Below are positions 27,239 through 35,017 of a stretch of 64,000 nt of DNA, piece by piece; the first letter of the stretch is position 1; every line of letters begins with the position of its first letter. The notes under the pieces were generated by a model, which saw only the letters and a program-made list of their open reading frames with translations, did not search any database and was not told where the DNA came from. The translations under genes and the position numbers were made by a program. The DNA is from Granulosicoccus sp965214025 (GTDB lineage Bacteria; Pseudomonadota; Gammaproteobacteria; Granulosicoccales; Granulosicoccaceae): assembly GCA_965214025.1 (NCBI GenBank), contig CBDCAW010000012.1:124001-188000 (forward strand). Reading direction: 5' to 3'.

Positions 27239-27337
27239 TCCTAACAAGACATTGAAGCTGACATGTTGACAGCGACTTCCCGGCGTTGCCGCTCTGGTCA
27301 GTCGCTGTCAACATGCAGCTTAATGTTGATGTTAGGA
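27239..27337 (+). repeat. attC-like integron recombination site 3
   Basis: A 99-bp site bounded by TCCTAAC (27239-27245) and GTTAGGA (27331-27337), exact complements. The inner arms AAGCTGACATGTTGACAGCG and CGCTGTCAACATGCAGCTT pair almost completely. The left arm has two extra single bases (one in CTGACATG, one beside AAGC) that would stay unpaired. This is the clearest attC of the window: complementary cores, about 20-bp stem, extrahelical bases on one arm and a GC-rich loop region. Confidence 0.82.
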
Positions 27338-27476
27338 ATTTCCAGCATCGTCAACTTAAGACTTGGCCAAGAGAACTTCGGATCTCTCGTGGAATCTATA
27401 AGCGTAGTGACCAGACGTCGCTGACTTAATCATACTACTGAGCTGCGATAGATGAGAAATCCACTGGGCACTGACT

Positions 27477-28010
27477 ATGCTTGGCGGCATTGTTTGTGTG
27501 CTGCTCTTAGTAGCAATACTGAGCCGCACAAAGGATTTAGGGGTAGTGGGGTATAGCGCTATCAATCGCGATGGCAATGCTGTGGTTCTATTTGAGTGCT
27601 CTGCTCACCTCTCCTGAACAAAGCATCATTGCTAACGAGCGAGCGGCCGTTGCGGGCACTCAAAAATTTCGCGCTAGCGCCCACTGTCTCAATACTAATA
27701 TTGGGAATTATATTTCTTCTCCTCACCGGAATACTGTCACTGCTGTTCGATTCTTATAACGCTCAGATCTCAAAGCTCATTTCAATGGGAGAGCTATCAA
27801 TAAAAACTAGTAGAGCAAGCTCGGCGCTACAGCCTCACCTTTGGGGGCATGCTTGCATTATCGTTCTGGCTGCCGCAAATCATCGTAAGTAGCTACTTGA
27901 TGGGTCGTAGATCTGTAGCTTTAGGCTATTGGAACTGTCTGGGAGCTGTACTCATCGGCGTAGGCTTATTTGTAGCAGCGAATCTTGTGGCGGAAATAAT
28001 GTCTGGGTGA
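27477..28010 (+). pseudogene. Cassette membrane protein(s), frame broken
   Basis: Three pieces in different frames. ATG 27477 gives 46 residues with one helix (MLGGIVCVLLLVAILS). From about 27600 there is VSILILGIIFLLLTGILSLL and an amphipathic stretch. After the GGGGG near 27842-27846 the next frame gives FGGMLALSFWLPQIIVSSYL and LGAVLIGVGLFVAANLVAEI, ending at TGA 28008. Skipping one base near 27840 joins the last two into one three- to four-helix protein. It lies between attC sites 3 and 4. Family unknown. Confidence 0.45.
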
Positions 28011-28093
28011 AGTATCAGTGGACAGAGTACTAAACTCCATATTTGCGGGGTGGCGAAGCCGGTATTCCTCGTCTACCTGCCGAAACATGGTTC

Positions 28094-28195
28094 ATGAGAT
28101 TCGCAGCTATTGCGTTCGGCCTTCTTCTCATGTTGGCGCTCGCGGGTGGCGTATGGCAGGCTGCGAAGATGGGGTATAAGCATAGCCTTTCGTAG
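28094..28195 (+). CDS. 33-residue single-helix membrane peptide
   Basis: ATG at 28094 encodes a short protein with one membrane helix (FAAIAFGLLLMLALAGGVW) and a basic tail GYKHSLS. It ends 43 bp before attC site 4, the usual distance for the last gene of a cassette. It is too small for family assignment. It may be a real small protein or the end of the degraded membrane protein upstream. Confidence 0.4.
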   Translation: MRFAAIAFGLLLMLALAGGVWQAAKMGYKHSLS

Positions 28196-28238
28196 AATGC
28201 GATATTAAGCCCTTTTCACTGTCAACAGTCTACGAAAT

Positions 28239-28339
28239 TCCTAACAGAACAATGAACACGGACATTGGACCCGACACCAGAACGTGGCTACGCCACAACC
28301 TGGCGCCGCATCCAATGCCGGTTATTGTGAATGTTCGGT
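28239..28339 (+). repeat. attC-like integron recombination site 4
   Basis: Bounded by TCCTAAC (28239-28245) and GTTCGGT (28333-28339). The arms AACACGGACATTGGA and TCCAATGCCGGTTATTG pair with single unpaired bases only on the left arm. The inner part folds again through CCAG/CTGG and GTGGC-TAC-GCCAC. Length 101 bp. The 3' end of the IS66 copy 2 transposase reads into this site, so the IS end abuts it. Confidence 0.75.
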
Positions 28340-29880
28340 TCCGGGTAACCGGGCATTTGACACAGCCGTGGCGTCAGCTCGGACACCCGACTCGCCGGAT
28401 GTGTACTGACTCGCTGCAGTACGTCGACCAGATAGACATACGGGTTGACGTCGTGTAGCCGGCAGGTGGCGATCAGGCTCTGGATGATGCCCACGTGTTC
28501 AGCACCAAGCTCTGTCCAACAAAAAAGCCACGAGCGGCGACCCATCGGAATACGACGCAAGCCGCGCTCGACATGGTTGGTATCGAGCGCCACATCGGGC
28601 TCGGCCAGGAACACGCGAAGTTCATGCTCGCGACTCCCCAGGTAGTTCAGCGCCAGCCTGAACGGATCGCTTGGCAGCAAATCCTCTCGGGTGTTCTGCC
28701 AGCGATGCCACGCAAAGAGCTCATCAACGATCGGCTTGGCATGATCGAGCCGATGCCCACGTAGAGCCTCATCCGCCAGCGCCTGTTGCCGCGCAAGTGA
28801 TTCCACCTGGTAGAGCCGCCCGATGATATCCAGGCACTGATCGACCGCCTGCTCTTCGCCATCACGCGCCTCGACAAACTGCCGTCGTGTGTGAACCCAA
28901 CATTGAGCGAGCGTGACTCGCTCATTGCCCTTGACCCAGGCGGCATAGGCTGCGTACCCGTCAGCGAGCAGCGTGCCGGCGAAGTGCACACCGAGCAGTT
29001 GCTCGATGACCTGCATGCCGCGGCTGATCGCGAACGCAAAACAGATCTCGTCCCGATCGCCGTACATCGGCCAGAAGTAGCCTTGCTGCATCCTGCCCGG
29101 GCGCTTCTTGCTCGGCCCGGCCTTGATGGGCGTCTCGTCCATCGCCAGCACGCTGCTCTCCAGTACCGAGACCAGCTGCGCGGCCACGATCGGGCGCAGC
29201 AGCTCGATGGCGCGCCGCGTGATGTTCGTCAACGTCGTGCGCGACACCATGATGCCGGCATGACCCAGGCGTTGGTACTGGCGGTGCAAGGGCAGGTGGT
29301 ATTCGAACTTGTCCACCAGCATGCCGGCAATGAACGACACATCGGCCACACTCCTGTCGAGCACCCCGTCGGGGGCGGGTGCCTGGTGGATCACACCAGA
29401 CTCACGTAGCTTGATCACCGGGCGCTCGTAACAGATCACCACCGAACTGGCCGGGCGTTGTGCGAGCCGATAGGTTTTCTTGACGCCGATGGTCTCGTAG
29501 TCGCCTTTTTCGAGTCCTTCGATTCCCTCCGGCGCCAGATGAATCGTCTTGATCGGCACCGAGGCATCGAAGCGCAAACCGCCGTCGGTGACACAATCCT
29601 CGGGACGCACCTTCGGACCCTGGGTGCGGGTGTAGGTGATCTTCTCCTGTGGCAGCGTTTCCGGTTCGGGAAGCTCGCCAAGCACACCGCTGCCAAAGCA
29701 GAGCTGGTTGGGGTTGTCGATGAATCGCCGCTCGCTCTTCTCGCCGAAGAGCTGGCGTTTGAACCAGTCCAGCTGATGCTCGCTCAGCTTCAGCTTCTGG
29801 TCGAGCTCGGCGACCGATTCGAGCAGCTGCTCGCGCGATTGATCGCGGTAGTCGGTGGAGGATGTCGTTGAGCCAGACAT
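28288..29880 (-). CDS. tnpC: IS66 transposase TnpC, read-through 3' end
   Basis: About 530 residues of an IS66 DDE transposase starting at MSGSTTSSTDYRDQ (29880). It has an N-terminal coiled coil ending in WFKRQLFGEKSERRF, then SVLAMDETPIKAG, LLADGYAAYAAW and the TNHVERGLRRIPMGRRSWLF catalytic region. After STHPASRVSELTPRL the sequence runs on through the IS tip near 28350 and stops inside attC site 4. The native stop is therefore lost and the last 20 or so residues are host-encoded. Probably still near full length. Confidence 0.88.
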   Translation of the reverse strand: MSGSTTSSTDYRDQSREQLLESVAELDQKLKLSEHQLDWFKRQLFGEKSERRFIDNPNQLCFGSGVLGELPEPETLPQEKITYTRTQGPKVRPEDCVTDGGLRFDASVPIKTIHLAPEGIEGLEKGDYETIGVKKTYRLAQRPASSVVICYERPVIKLRESGVIHQAPAPDGVLDRSVADVSFIAGMLVDKFEYHLPLHRQYQRLGHAGIMVSRTTLTNITRRAIELLRPIVAAQLVSVLESSVLAMDETPIKAGPSKKRPGRMQQGYFWPMYGDRDEICFAFAISRGMQVIEQLLGVHFAGTLLADGYAAYAAWVKGNERVTLAQCWVHTRRQFVEARDGEEQAVDQCLDIIGRLYQVESLARQQALADEALRGHRLDHAKPIVDELFAWHRWQNTREDLLPSDPFRLALNYLGSREHELRVFLAEPDVALDTNHVERGLRRIPMGRRSWLFCWTELGAEHVGIIQSLIATCRLHDVNPYVYLVDVLQRVSTHPASRVSELTPRLCQMPGYPEPNIHNNRHWMRRQVVA

Positions 29881-29894
29881 GCTTGTATTATAGA

Positions 29895-30254
29895 TCAAGC
29901 CGCAACAGCATTGGGCAGCGTGAAGCGCTTGTAACGTCGTGCGTTCTGCCACTCGATACCGTGGAGCAGACACTGTAACTCGCCATAGCTCAGCGGCTTC
30001 TTCACTCGATCGGCATCCGGAATGACGAACTGTCCTTGCTCCAGACGCTTGCTCCACACGGCATAGCCATCGCCATCGAAGTACAGGATCTTCATCTGAT
30101 TCTTGCGCCGATTGACGAACACGAACAGCGCACCGGAGAGTGGATTGTCACACAGCTCGCGCTTGACCATCGCTGACAAGCCATTGTAAGACTTCCTCAT
30201 GTCAGTTGGCGTCGTGCACAACCAGACACGTAGGTTGCCTTCGGGCCGGAACAT
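29895..30254 (-). CDS. tnpB: IS66 accessory protein TnpB
   Basis: A 119-residue IS66 Orf2-like protein with VWLCTTPTDMRKSYNGLSAM, ALFVFVNRRKNQMKILYFDG and a C-terminal YGELQCLLHGIEW. It overlaps the tnpA stop by one base. Intact. Confidence 0.95.
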   Translation of the reverse strand: MFRPEGNLRVWLCTTPTDMRKSYNGLSAMVKRELCDNPLSGALFVFVNRRKNQMKILYFDGDGYAVWSKRLEQGQFVIPDADRVKKPLSYGELQCLLHGIEWQNARRYKRFTLPNAVAA

Positions 30255-30574
30255 CAGCGAGACTGACAGATACGCAGCGTGATGCCCGTACCGAGTGAGA
30301 GCTCGACGACCACTGAAGTTTCACCCACGGCTTGCGGTGCCGGCATGACCGATGAGGGTGGGCTGATACCCGTTTCGGTCAATTCGATGAAATCGGCAGC
30401 GCCAGACTCATCGGCGGTCGATGCCTGTCGCAGCCGGCTGCGCCACTGGATGAAACTGGCATAGGAGAGATCCTGGGCATCACAGAACTCACGCGCACTC
30501 AGCGCGCCCTTGGCTTGGCGACGGATGAGGGCTTGCCACTGGGCGGCAGATCGGTACGGGCGGCGAGATGACAT
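30254..30574 (-). CDS. tnpA: IS66 accessory protein TnpA
   Basis: A 106-residue IS66 Orf1-like protein. The N-terminal half has the helix-turn-helix block ALIRRQAKGALSAREFCDAQ followed by SYASFIQWRSRLRQ; the C-terminal half ends in VVVELSLGTGITLRICQ. First gene of IS66 copy 2. Confidence 0.9.
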   Translation of the reverse strand: MSSRRPYRSAAQWQALIRRQAKGALSAREFCDAQDLSYASFIQWRSRLRQASTADESGAADFIELTETGISPPSSVMPAPQAVGETSVVVELSLGTGITLRICQSR

Positions 30575-30655
30575 GGCACAGGTTCCTCATGGCAGATGAT
30601 GAGGAACAGACAATGGAGGATTCACGCGCGCGAGAATACAACGCCGCTAGATGAC

Positions 30656-30701
30656 CGGTTGACGAGTTCGGAGCACCGGAAGGCAGCGGCGAAGCCGTAG
30701 A
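30656..30701 (-). pseudogene. Tyrosine recombinase fragment left of the transposon
   Basis: On the minus strand this short piece continues the recombinase found at 38365-38685. Joined across one copy of the duplicated CGTAGA, the reading frame gives RDRALLLYGFAAAFRCSELV, the classic box-I segment with the catalytic arginine replaced or shifted (FRCSE instead of FRRSE). It is cut at about 30655 by IS66 copy 2, so the catalytic C-terminal half is lost. Confidence 0.8.
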
Positions 30702-30885
30702 TGTAACGGCTCGCACTCATGAAGCGGCCGAACTGCATTCATCGCGATTTCTCGATCACTTTCGGTGATTCTATCGACGGCGCTCAAACCGTATTACGTG
30801 AGAATGAAACCACATTGTCTGCCACCAGATCGCACTCAACGCCTCAAGAACCACGCTCTACGCCACGACCCTCACACCGGTAGTG
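30702..30885. repeat. Left long terminal inverted repeat of the transposon
   Basis: About 180 bp matching, in reverse complement and with scattered differences, the sequence 38182-38364. Shared blocks include GGCTCGCACTCAT, GATTTCTCGATCACTTT and TTGTCTGCCACCAGATCGCA. It diverges after TCACACCGGTAGT. Such length is compatible with several transposase-binding sites per end, as in Tn7- and Mu-like elements. From 30886 to 31051 I see no gene. Confidence 0.82.
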
Positions 30886-31051
30886 GACAGCGAAAACCAA
30901 CTCGACATGGTGAAGCAGATCAGACTACCTTGAGAGGCATTTGCACGAGTGCTGCGCGACGATTCCGAAGCCGCTTGGGGCGGTTTATGCCTAGTGCTTC
31001 CTGTTGAGCGAGGGTGAATCTTGTTGATTCGTGCGCTCCGTTCGTTGCCCG

Positions 31052-31720
31052 TTAACGGTGTTTATCCTGATCCTGTTGGGAAGCTCGCTCACCAACACAC
31101 AGATACGCTGCTCCGAAGATAAATTCGCAATACTCGACCTTGCTCAGATACTGGAGCACGGCATCGTAGGGTCTGAACCTCTCGTACTCTCGATTGACTC
31201 CGAACGGTGAGGTGATCCATACCCCGAGCTGAACCAGCCAACCGGGCCATCTCTCGGGATGTTTCAGTCCATACACCGCCAACCGACCCTTGTTTGACAG
31301 ATTGACAGCAACTCGCTGAACGACCGCATCGTAGTCGCGCACCATCTCGAGAGTAAATGTGGCGAGAGCACCGTCGATGCTGGGCGGCAGCCGATATGTG
31401 GCGAGGTCGGCCTGAACCAGCTCGACGTTCATCATGCCGCGGCGCTTTGCACGACGCCTAGCCCGAGACAGCATTTCGCTGGAAAGGTCAACGCAGATGA
31501 TTCGTCCGCTAGGTCCGACCGCTTGGTGGAGCAAGGGCAAATTTAACCCCGTCCCGCAGCCGAGATCCAGTACGACTGCTCCCTGCTGCAGTTCGAGTTG
31601 ACGTACGGCCCGAGCTCGATGACGACCTGCGCCGAGCCATTCAAACGGAATCACCATCAGGTCGTACATTGGTGAGATACGTCGGTACAGTCGCACGACC
31701 TGTTCGCTATTGAGAATCAT
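31052..31720 (-). CDS. Class I SAM-dependent methyltransferase
   Basis: A 222-residue methyltransferase. The SAM-binding motif I is VLDLGCGTGLNLPLL, followed by IICVDLSSEMLSRA and LVQADLATYRLP. It resembles UbiE/phospholipid methyltransferases in layout. The substrate is unknown. It is the last gene of the MerR-controlled cargo operon, 23 bp after the CDF exporter, so a role in metal or metalloid handling is possible but unproven. Confidence 0.82.
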   Translation of the reverse strand: MILNSEQVVRLYRRISPMYDLMVIPFEWLGAGRHRARAVRQLELQQGAVVLDLGCGTGLNLPLLHQAVGPSGRIICVDLSSEMLSRARRRAKRRGMMNVELVQADLATYRLPPSIDGALATFTLEMVRDYDAVVQRVAVNLSNKGRLAVYGLKHPERWPGWLVQLGVWITSPFGVNREYERFRPYDAVLQYLSKVEYCEFIFGAAYLCVGERASQQDQDKHR

Positions 31721-31743
31721 CGATATTTCCTCTTGTGAGTCAC

Positions 31744-32664
31744 TCAGCCCACTGAGGTTATTTCGCTAACAGCCTCTGCATCACTACATGCATGACGTGC
31801 GCACTCGAGTTCCAGCGTCGTGTGGGCGATGTCAAAGCGATCGCGAAGAGACACTTTGATGCGCTCCTTGATCGCGTCCGCCTCGTCCCACCGGCCAGCA
31901 GCAATGACGACGTGCGCGTCCAGTGCGGCCTGGTGTTCGTCCAGCAGCCAGAAGTGAGCGTGGTGCGTATCGGTAACGCCGTCCACCTCACGCACGGCGT
32001 TGAGAACCTGTCGAGTCTCGATCTCCGGTGGTGAGCCGAGCACCAGGATGCGCACAACCGGGCCGATCTCGCGCACCGATTGCCAGAGGATGTAGCCAGC
32101 GATGAGAACTGTGACGATCGGGTCAACAAGGCGCCAGTCGTAGAGCAGGATCACCGTGCCGGCGACGATCACCGCGACCGAGCCCAGTGCATCGGCGACG
32201 TTGTGCAGGAACGCCGCGCGGATATTCACACTCGACTTCGACATCGTGTAGGTGAGCAGCGCTGTCACCACGTCGACGACGAGTGCGATGCCAGCAACGA
32301 TCACGATGGTCCAGCCGGCCACGGGCTGCGGATCGGCAAAGCGAAGCGCGGCCTCGTAAAGCAGATAGAGGCCGATAATGATCAGTGTGGTGTAGTTGAT
32401 CAGGGCGGCCACCACCTCGATTCGGCCGTAGCCGAATGTCATGTCCTCATCACGCGGACGCCGCGCGATGCGGCGAGCCGTGAAGGCGATGATGAGCGAG
32501 ACGGCGTCGGAGAAATTGTGTAGCGCATCGGCGATTAGCGCGAGCGAGCCGGAGATCATGCCGCCGATGACCTGAGCGACTGTCAGAGCCATGTTGACGG
32601 CGATGGCGGCGAACACGCGCCGATCCCCGGCGTCTGGATCGACGTGGTGGTGGCCGTGGCCCAT
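31744..32664 (-). CDS. CDF-family divalent metal exporter (CzcD/ZitB type)
   Basis: A 306-residue cation diffusion facilitator with six membrane helices and a cytoplasmic C-terminal domain. It starts with a histidine-rich MGHGHHHVD. Metal-site pairs are visible as ADALHNFSD (TM2) and FLHNVAD (TM5), the HxxxD pattern typical of zinc, cobalt or cadmium exporters. It exchanges cytoplasmic metal for protons across the inner membrane. Operon position after dsbA and the upstream MerR operator suggest metal-induced expression. Confidence 0.93.
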   Translation of the reverse strand: MGHGHHHVDPDAGDRRVFAAIAVNMALTVAQVIGGMISGSLALIADALHNFSDAVSLIIAFTARRIARRPRDEDMTFGYGRIEVVAALINYTTLIIIGLYLLYEAALRFADPQPVAGWTIVIVAGIALVVDVVTALLTYTMSKSSVNIRAAFLHNVADALGSVAVIVAGTVILLYDWRLVDPIVTVLIAGYILWQSVREIGPVVRILVLGSPPEIETRQVLNAVREVDGVTDTHHAHFWLLDEHQAALDAHVVIAAGRWDEADAIKERIKVSLRDRFDIAHTTLELECARHACSDAEAVSEITSVG

Positions 32665-32718
32665 GTCAGTGTGCCTCGTGTACGCAGCTATTCAGCTGTC
32701 TTCGAACGCTGCCACGGC

Positions 32719-33366
32719 TCATGAGCGCGCCTCGACTTGCAGGCGCACCATGTCCATGAGCTCTTCGGCTCCGAAGCGCTGCAGCGGCCGCCCATCAACG
32801 AAGAACGTCGGTGTGCGCTGCACACCGACCGTGTTGACGTCGGCGGCGTCCTGCACGAGTACTGCGTCGATCTCAGCGTCGTTGATGATGTTCCGCGCTC
32901 GTTCAATATCAAGTCCGACCCCAGCGGCAGCCTGCCAAGCAACATCGAGTTGCGGGTTCCCGTGCTGCGCCCAGGCAGGTTGTGTCTTAAGGAGCGCTTC
33001 GAGCACAGGCTCAAACAGCTCTTGGCGGCGTGCGGCTTCGAGCAGGCGTATCACGGTATCGGAGCCATCGTGAAAGGCCGCATAGCGCATCACGATGCGC
33101 ACCTGATCCGGGTGACGCTCGCGGATGTCGGCGAGCACCGGATGGAAGGCACGACACGCCTCGCAGGCAGGATCGAAGAATTCGACGATCGTAACCGGCG
33201 CGTCCTCGGGTCCGAGAATGGGCGAGTGCGGGCGGATCAGCGCACTGCCATCCGGCGCAGCGGCGGTAACTTCTGCAGGTGCGTTGCGCTCGAGCGTGAG
33301 CCAGGCACCAGCGTACAGCGCTATGGCAAAAACAAGTGTGCCCAACACGACTAGACGGCGGTTCAT
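32719..33366 (-). CDS. DsbA-family thiol oxidoreductase
   Basis: A 215-residue protein with an N-terminal membrane anchor (LVVLGTLVFAIALYAGAWL) and a thioredoxin fold of the DsbA/DsbG group. The active site is FFDPACEACRAF (CEAC), and the cis-proline loop is VQRTPTFFVDG. It would oxidise or transfer disulfides in the periplasm, with DsbB as its partner encoded directly upstream. The ATG overlaps the dsbB stop by 4 bp. Confidence 0.92.
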   Translation of the reverse strand: MNRRLVVLGTLVFAIALYAGAWLTLERNAPAEVTAAAPDGSALIRPHSPILGPEDAPVTIVEFFDPACEACRAFHPVLADIRERHPDQVRIVMRYAAFHDGSDTVIRLLEAARRQELFEPVLEALLKTQPAWAQHGNPQLDVAWQAAAGVGLDIERARNIINDAEIDAVLVQDAADVNTVGVQRTPTFFVDGRPLQRFGAEELMDMVRLQVEARS

Positions 33367-33926
33367 GGCAAAGACTCTCCGGTCAAAGGGGTGGATCGGG
33401 AACGGTTCGAGAGAGCCAGCAATACGGCGATGGCCACGAAACTGGCGAGCGACAATATTGGCAATGGCACGCCGGCTATCGCCTGTGTTGCGCGGTCCGT
33501 GCAGGACGGGCCACTCTGGCTGCAGGGCACGATCGGTGTCTCGACCAGGCCCGTGTAGAGCAGCGAGTGGTAGAGCGCCACGACGGCTCCCGAAAACGCA
33601 AGCGGCAGCGCGTAGCGCCCTACACGAAAGTCGTCCGTGAGGCAGGCGATGCCGAGCACAAGCGCGAGCGGAAACATCGCGATGCGCTGGTACCAACACA
33701 GCGTGCAAGGGGTGCGTCCGAGCACTTCACCGAGAAACAGAGCGCCAAGCGTTGCTCCAAGCGCTACGAGCCAGGCAACATATAGCCCGAGCGATGCGCG
33801 TGAGCCCCTTCGCCCGCTCGCGCCGGCTATCGAGTTCGCTTGCTGTTCGCCGTTCACCGCCTCACGCCTTCTGTTCTCGTCCGATGACGGCGTCCCTTCG
33901 GGTCGCGTGAAGTCTCCAACGCACAC
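33363..33926 (-). CDS. DsbB-type disulfide bond formation protein
   Basis: A four-helix DsbB-like quinone-linked oxidase. Two periplasmic cysteine pairs are visible: CTLCWYQRIAM after TM1, and CSQSGPSC in the second loop. It reoxidises the neighbouring DsbA. About 40 polar residues precede the first helix, so a downstream start (near NGEQQANS) is possible. Translation is coupled to dsbA through a 4-bp overlap. Confidence 0.9.
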   Translation of the reverse strand: MCVGDFTRPEGTPSSDENRRREAVNGEQQANSIAGASGRRGSRASLGLYVAWLVALGATLGALFLGEVLGRTPCTLCWYQRIAMFPLALVLGIACLTDDFRVGRYALPLAFSGAVVALYHSLLYTGLVETPIVPCSQSGPSCTDRATQAIAGVPLPILSLASFVAIAVLLALSNRSRSTPLTGESLP

Positions 33927-34033
33927 TCATCGCAGGCGGTGCTGTCGCCACAACATGCAATCCCTTGTGCAGCGCCGGATGGACGTTCGCCTGGCGCTTG
34001 CGACTTGGGATGCTCCGGCTGGATCGACATCAT
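33854..34033 (-). CDS. Small cysteine-rich peptide, possible metal binder
   Basis: A 59-residue hydrophilic peptide starting MMSIQPEHPKSQ, containing GIACCGDSTACDECALE: five cysteines within about 15 residues, followed by a basic tail. It is first in the MerR-controlled operon, and its 3' end overlaps the dsbB start in another frame. Cysteine clustering and context suggest metal chelation, but the overlap makes its reality uncertain. Confidence 0.5.
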   Translation of the reverse strand: MMSIQPEHPKSQAPGERPSGAAQGIACCGDSTACDECALETSRDPKGRRHRTRTEGVRR

Positions 34034-34138
34034 TATTTTTCTCCGTTCAAGGTTTATTTCGGCAATCGCTAACAGCATCCGGGTAGGCACGACATACCGA
34101 CACCGGATCGCGAACGGCTGCGTGAACAGCTTGAACTT

Positions 34139-34169
34139 ACTATAAGACCTCTAGTGACTAGAGGTTCAA
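34139..34169 (-). promoter_or_regulatory. MerR-type promoter/operator of the cargo operon
   Basis: Read on the minus strand: -35 TTGAAC (34169-34164) and -10 TATAGT (34144-34139), separated by exactly 19 bp. The spacer contains the perfect dyad CCTCTAGTCACTAGAGG. Overlong 19-bp spacers with a central dyad are the signature of promoters untwisted by MerR-family activators. It would drive the small peptide, dsbB, dsbA, CDF and methyltransferase genes, with the divergent merR beside it. Confidence 0.85.
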
Positions 34170-34184
34170 GGGTGGTGTATACGC

Positions 34185-34640
34185 ATGACAAGTCTGCAAT
34201 CAGGGTCGGAGCGCTGGTACTCGATTGGCGAGATCGGTCGCGAGAGCGGGACCAAGGTGCCGACGATTCGCTACTACGAGCAGATCGGTCTGCTCGCGCC
34301 CGTTGGGCGCACCGAAGGCAATCAGCGACGGTACGACGACCGGGCGCGCGAGCGCCTGACGTTCGTTCGGCACGCACGTGCACTCGGGTTTTCGCTGGAC
34401 GCGGTACGCGAGCTTCTCGAGCTCGCTGATCATCCGGAACGGCCGTGCGAGAAGGCCGACACGATTGCGCTTAAGCAGCTCGATGCGGTTGAGCAAAGGC
34501 TCGAGACTCTCACTCGTCTGCGTCAGGAGCTCGAGCGCATGATCGCGTGCTGCGATGGTGGACAGGTTCGCGACTGCCGCATTCTGCAGACGGTCGGTGA
34601 TCACCGCCTGTGTCTGCACGAGCAGCACGGGGACGGGTAA
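34185..34640 (+). CDS. MerR-family metal-responsive regulator
   Basis: A 151-residue MerR protein. The winged helix-turn-helix starts at WYSIGEIGRESGTKVPTIRY with YYEQIGLLAPVGRT. A dimerisation helix follows, and a C-terminal cysteine region has MIACCDGGQVRDCRIL and HRLCLHEQ. The cysteine pattern suggests soft metals such as cadmium, lead or zinc (CadR/PbrR/ZntR-like), though the inducer cannot be fixed. It is divergent from the operon it should control, with the 19-bp spacer operator between. Confidence 0.9.
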   Translation: MTSLQSGSERWYSIGEIGRESGTKVPTIRYYEQIGLLAPVGRTEGNQRRYDDRARERLTFVRHARALGFSLDAVRELLELADHPERPCEKADTIALKQLDAVEQRLETLTRLRQELERMIACCDGGQVRDCRILQTVGDHRLCLHEQHGDG

Positions 34641-35017
34641 CCTCCTGCCAGGTAGTCAAAACGCCTCCTGACGACTCGACACTTTTCGGCGTCGAGCATG
34701 GCGGGTTCCCGTTACGTTAGCCGAGAACTCAGTAAGTGCCTCTCGACGCATGGGCGAGCCGCACGATCGCCTGATGCACGGATCTCGTGCGATCTGCCTA
34801 TCGTCCAGAAGAAGATAGGCGATCTGCTGTCTGCAGAAAGTTTGATGAGGCGGACGCAGGGAACGGATTGGACGGGCAAGAAAACGACCGTTTTCTTGCC
34901 CCTTTCTGACCGTCAGCGCCCGGCTACGCGGCACTGGGTTCTCAGTGGGCAGTTTACTCGGTAAAGAAATCAACGTAAGGTTTTGAGGGTCGATCACGGG
35001 TTTCTTTACCACTCACT
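34641..35017. other. Gene-free stretch with two hairpins, candidate resolution site
   Basis: No gene is seen. At 34874-34901 there is a near-perfect palindrome, GGGCAAGAAAACG, two bases, then its complement. A second inverted pair, GGTAAAGAAA (about 34960) and TTTCTTTACC (about 35001), lies directly before the resolvase start. Paired dyads just upstream of a serine resolvase gene are the usual place for a res site, which is my inference; the first may also terminate merR. Confidence 0.5.

Larger units (their letters stand above)
28345..30655 (-). mobile_element. IS66-family insertion sequence, copy 2 (3' end truncated)
   Basis: Three genes tnpA-tnpB-tnpC on the minus strand. The tnpA-proximal tip reads AGCGGCGTTGTATTCTCGCG from about 30650, close to an IS66 end lacking its first bases. 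The tnpC-proximal tip is cut inside the tnpC coding end. The flanks differ in nature (attC on the left, recombinase gene on the right) and no 8-bp duplication is seen, so this copy marks a deletion or recombination joint. It is a different IS66 lineage from copy 1. Confidence 0.78.

Noticed and set aside
30765..31007. Short open frame in the left terminal repeat, similar to one at 38110-38301.
   Set aside because: The peptide similarity only reflects the inverted repeat of the transposon ends.
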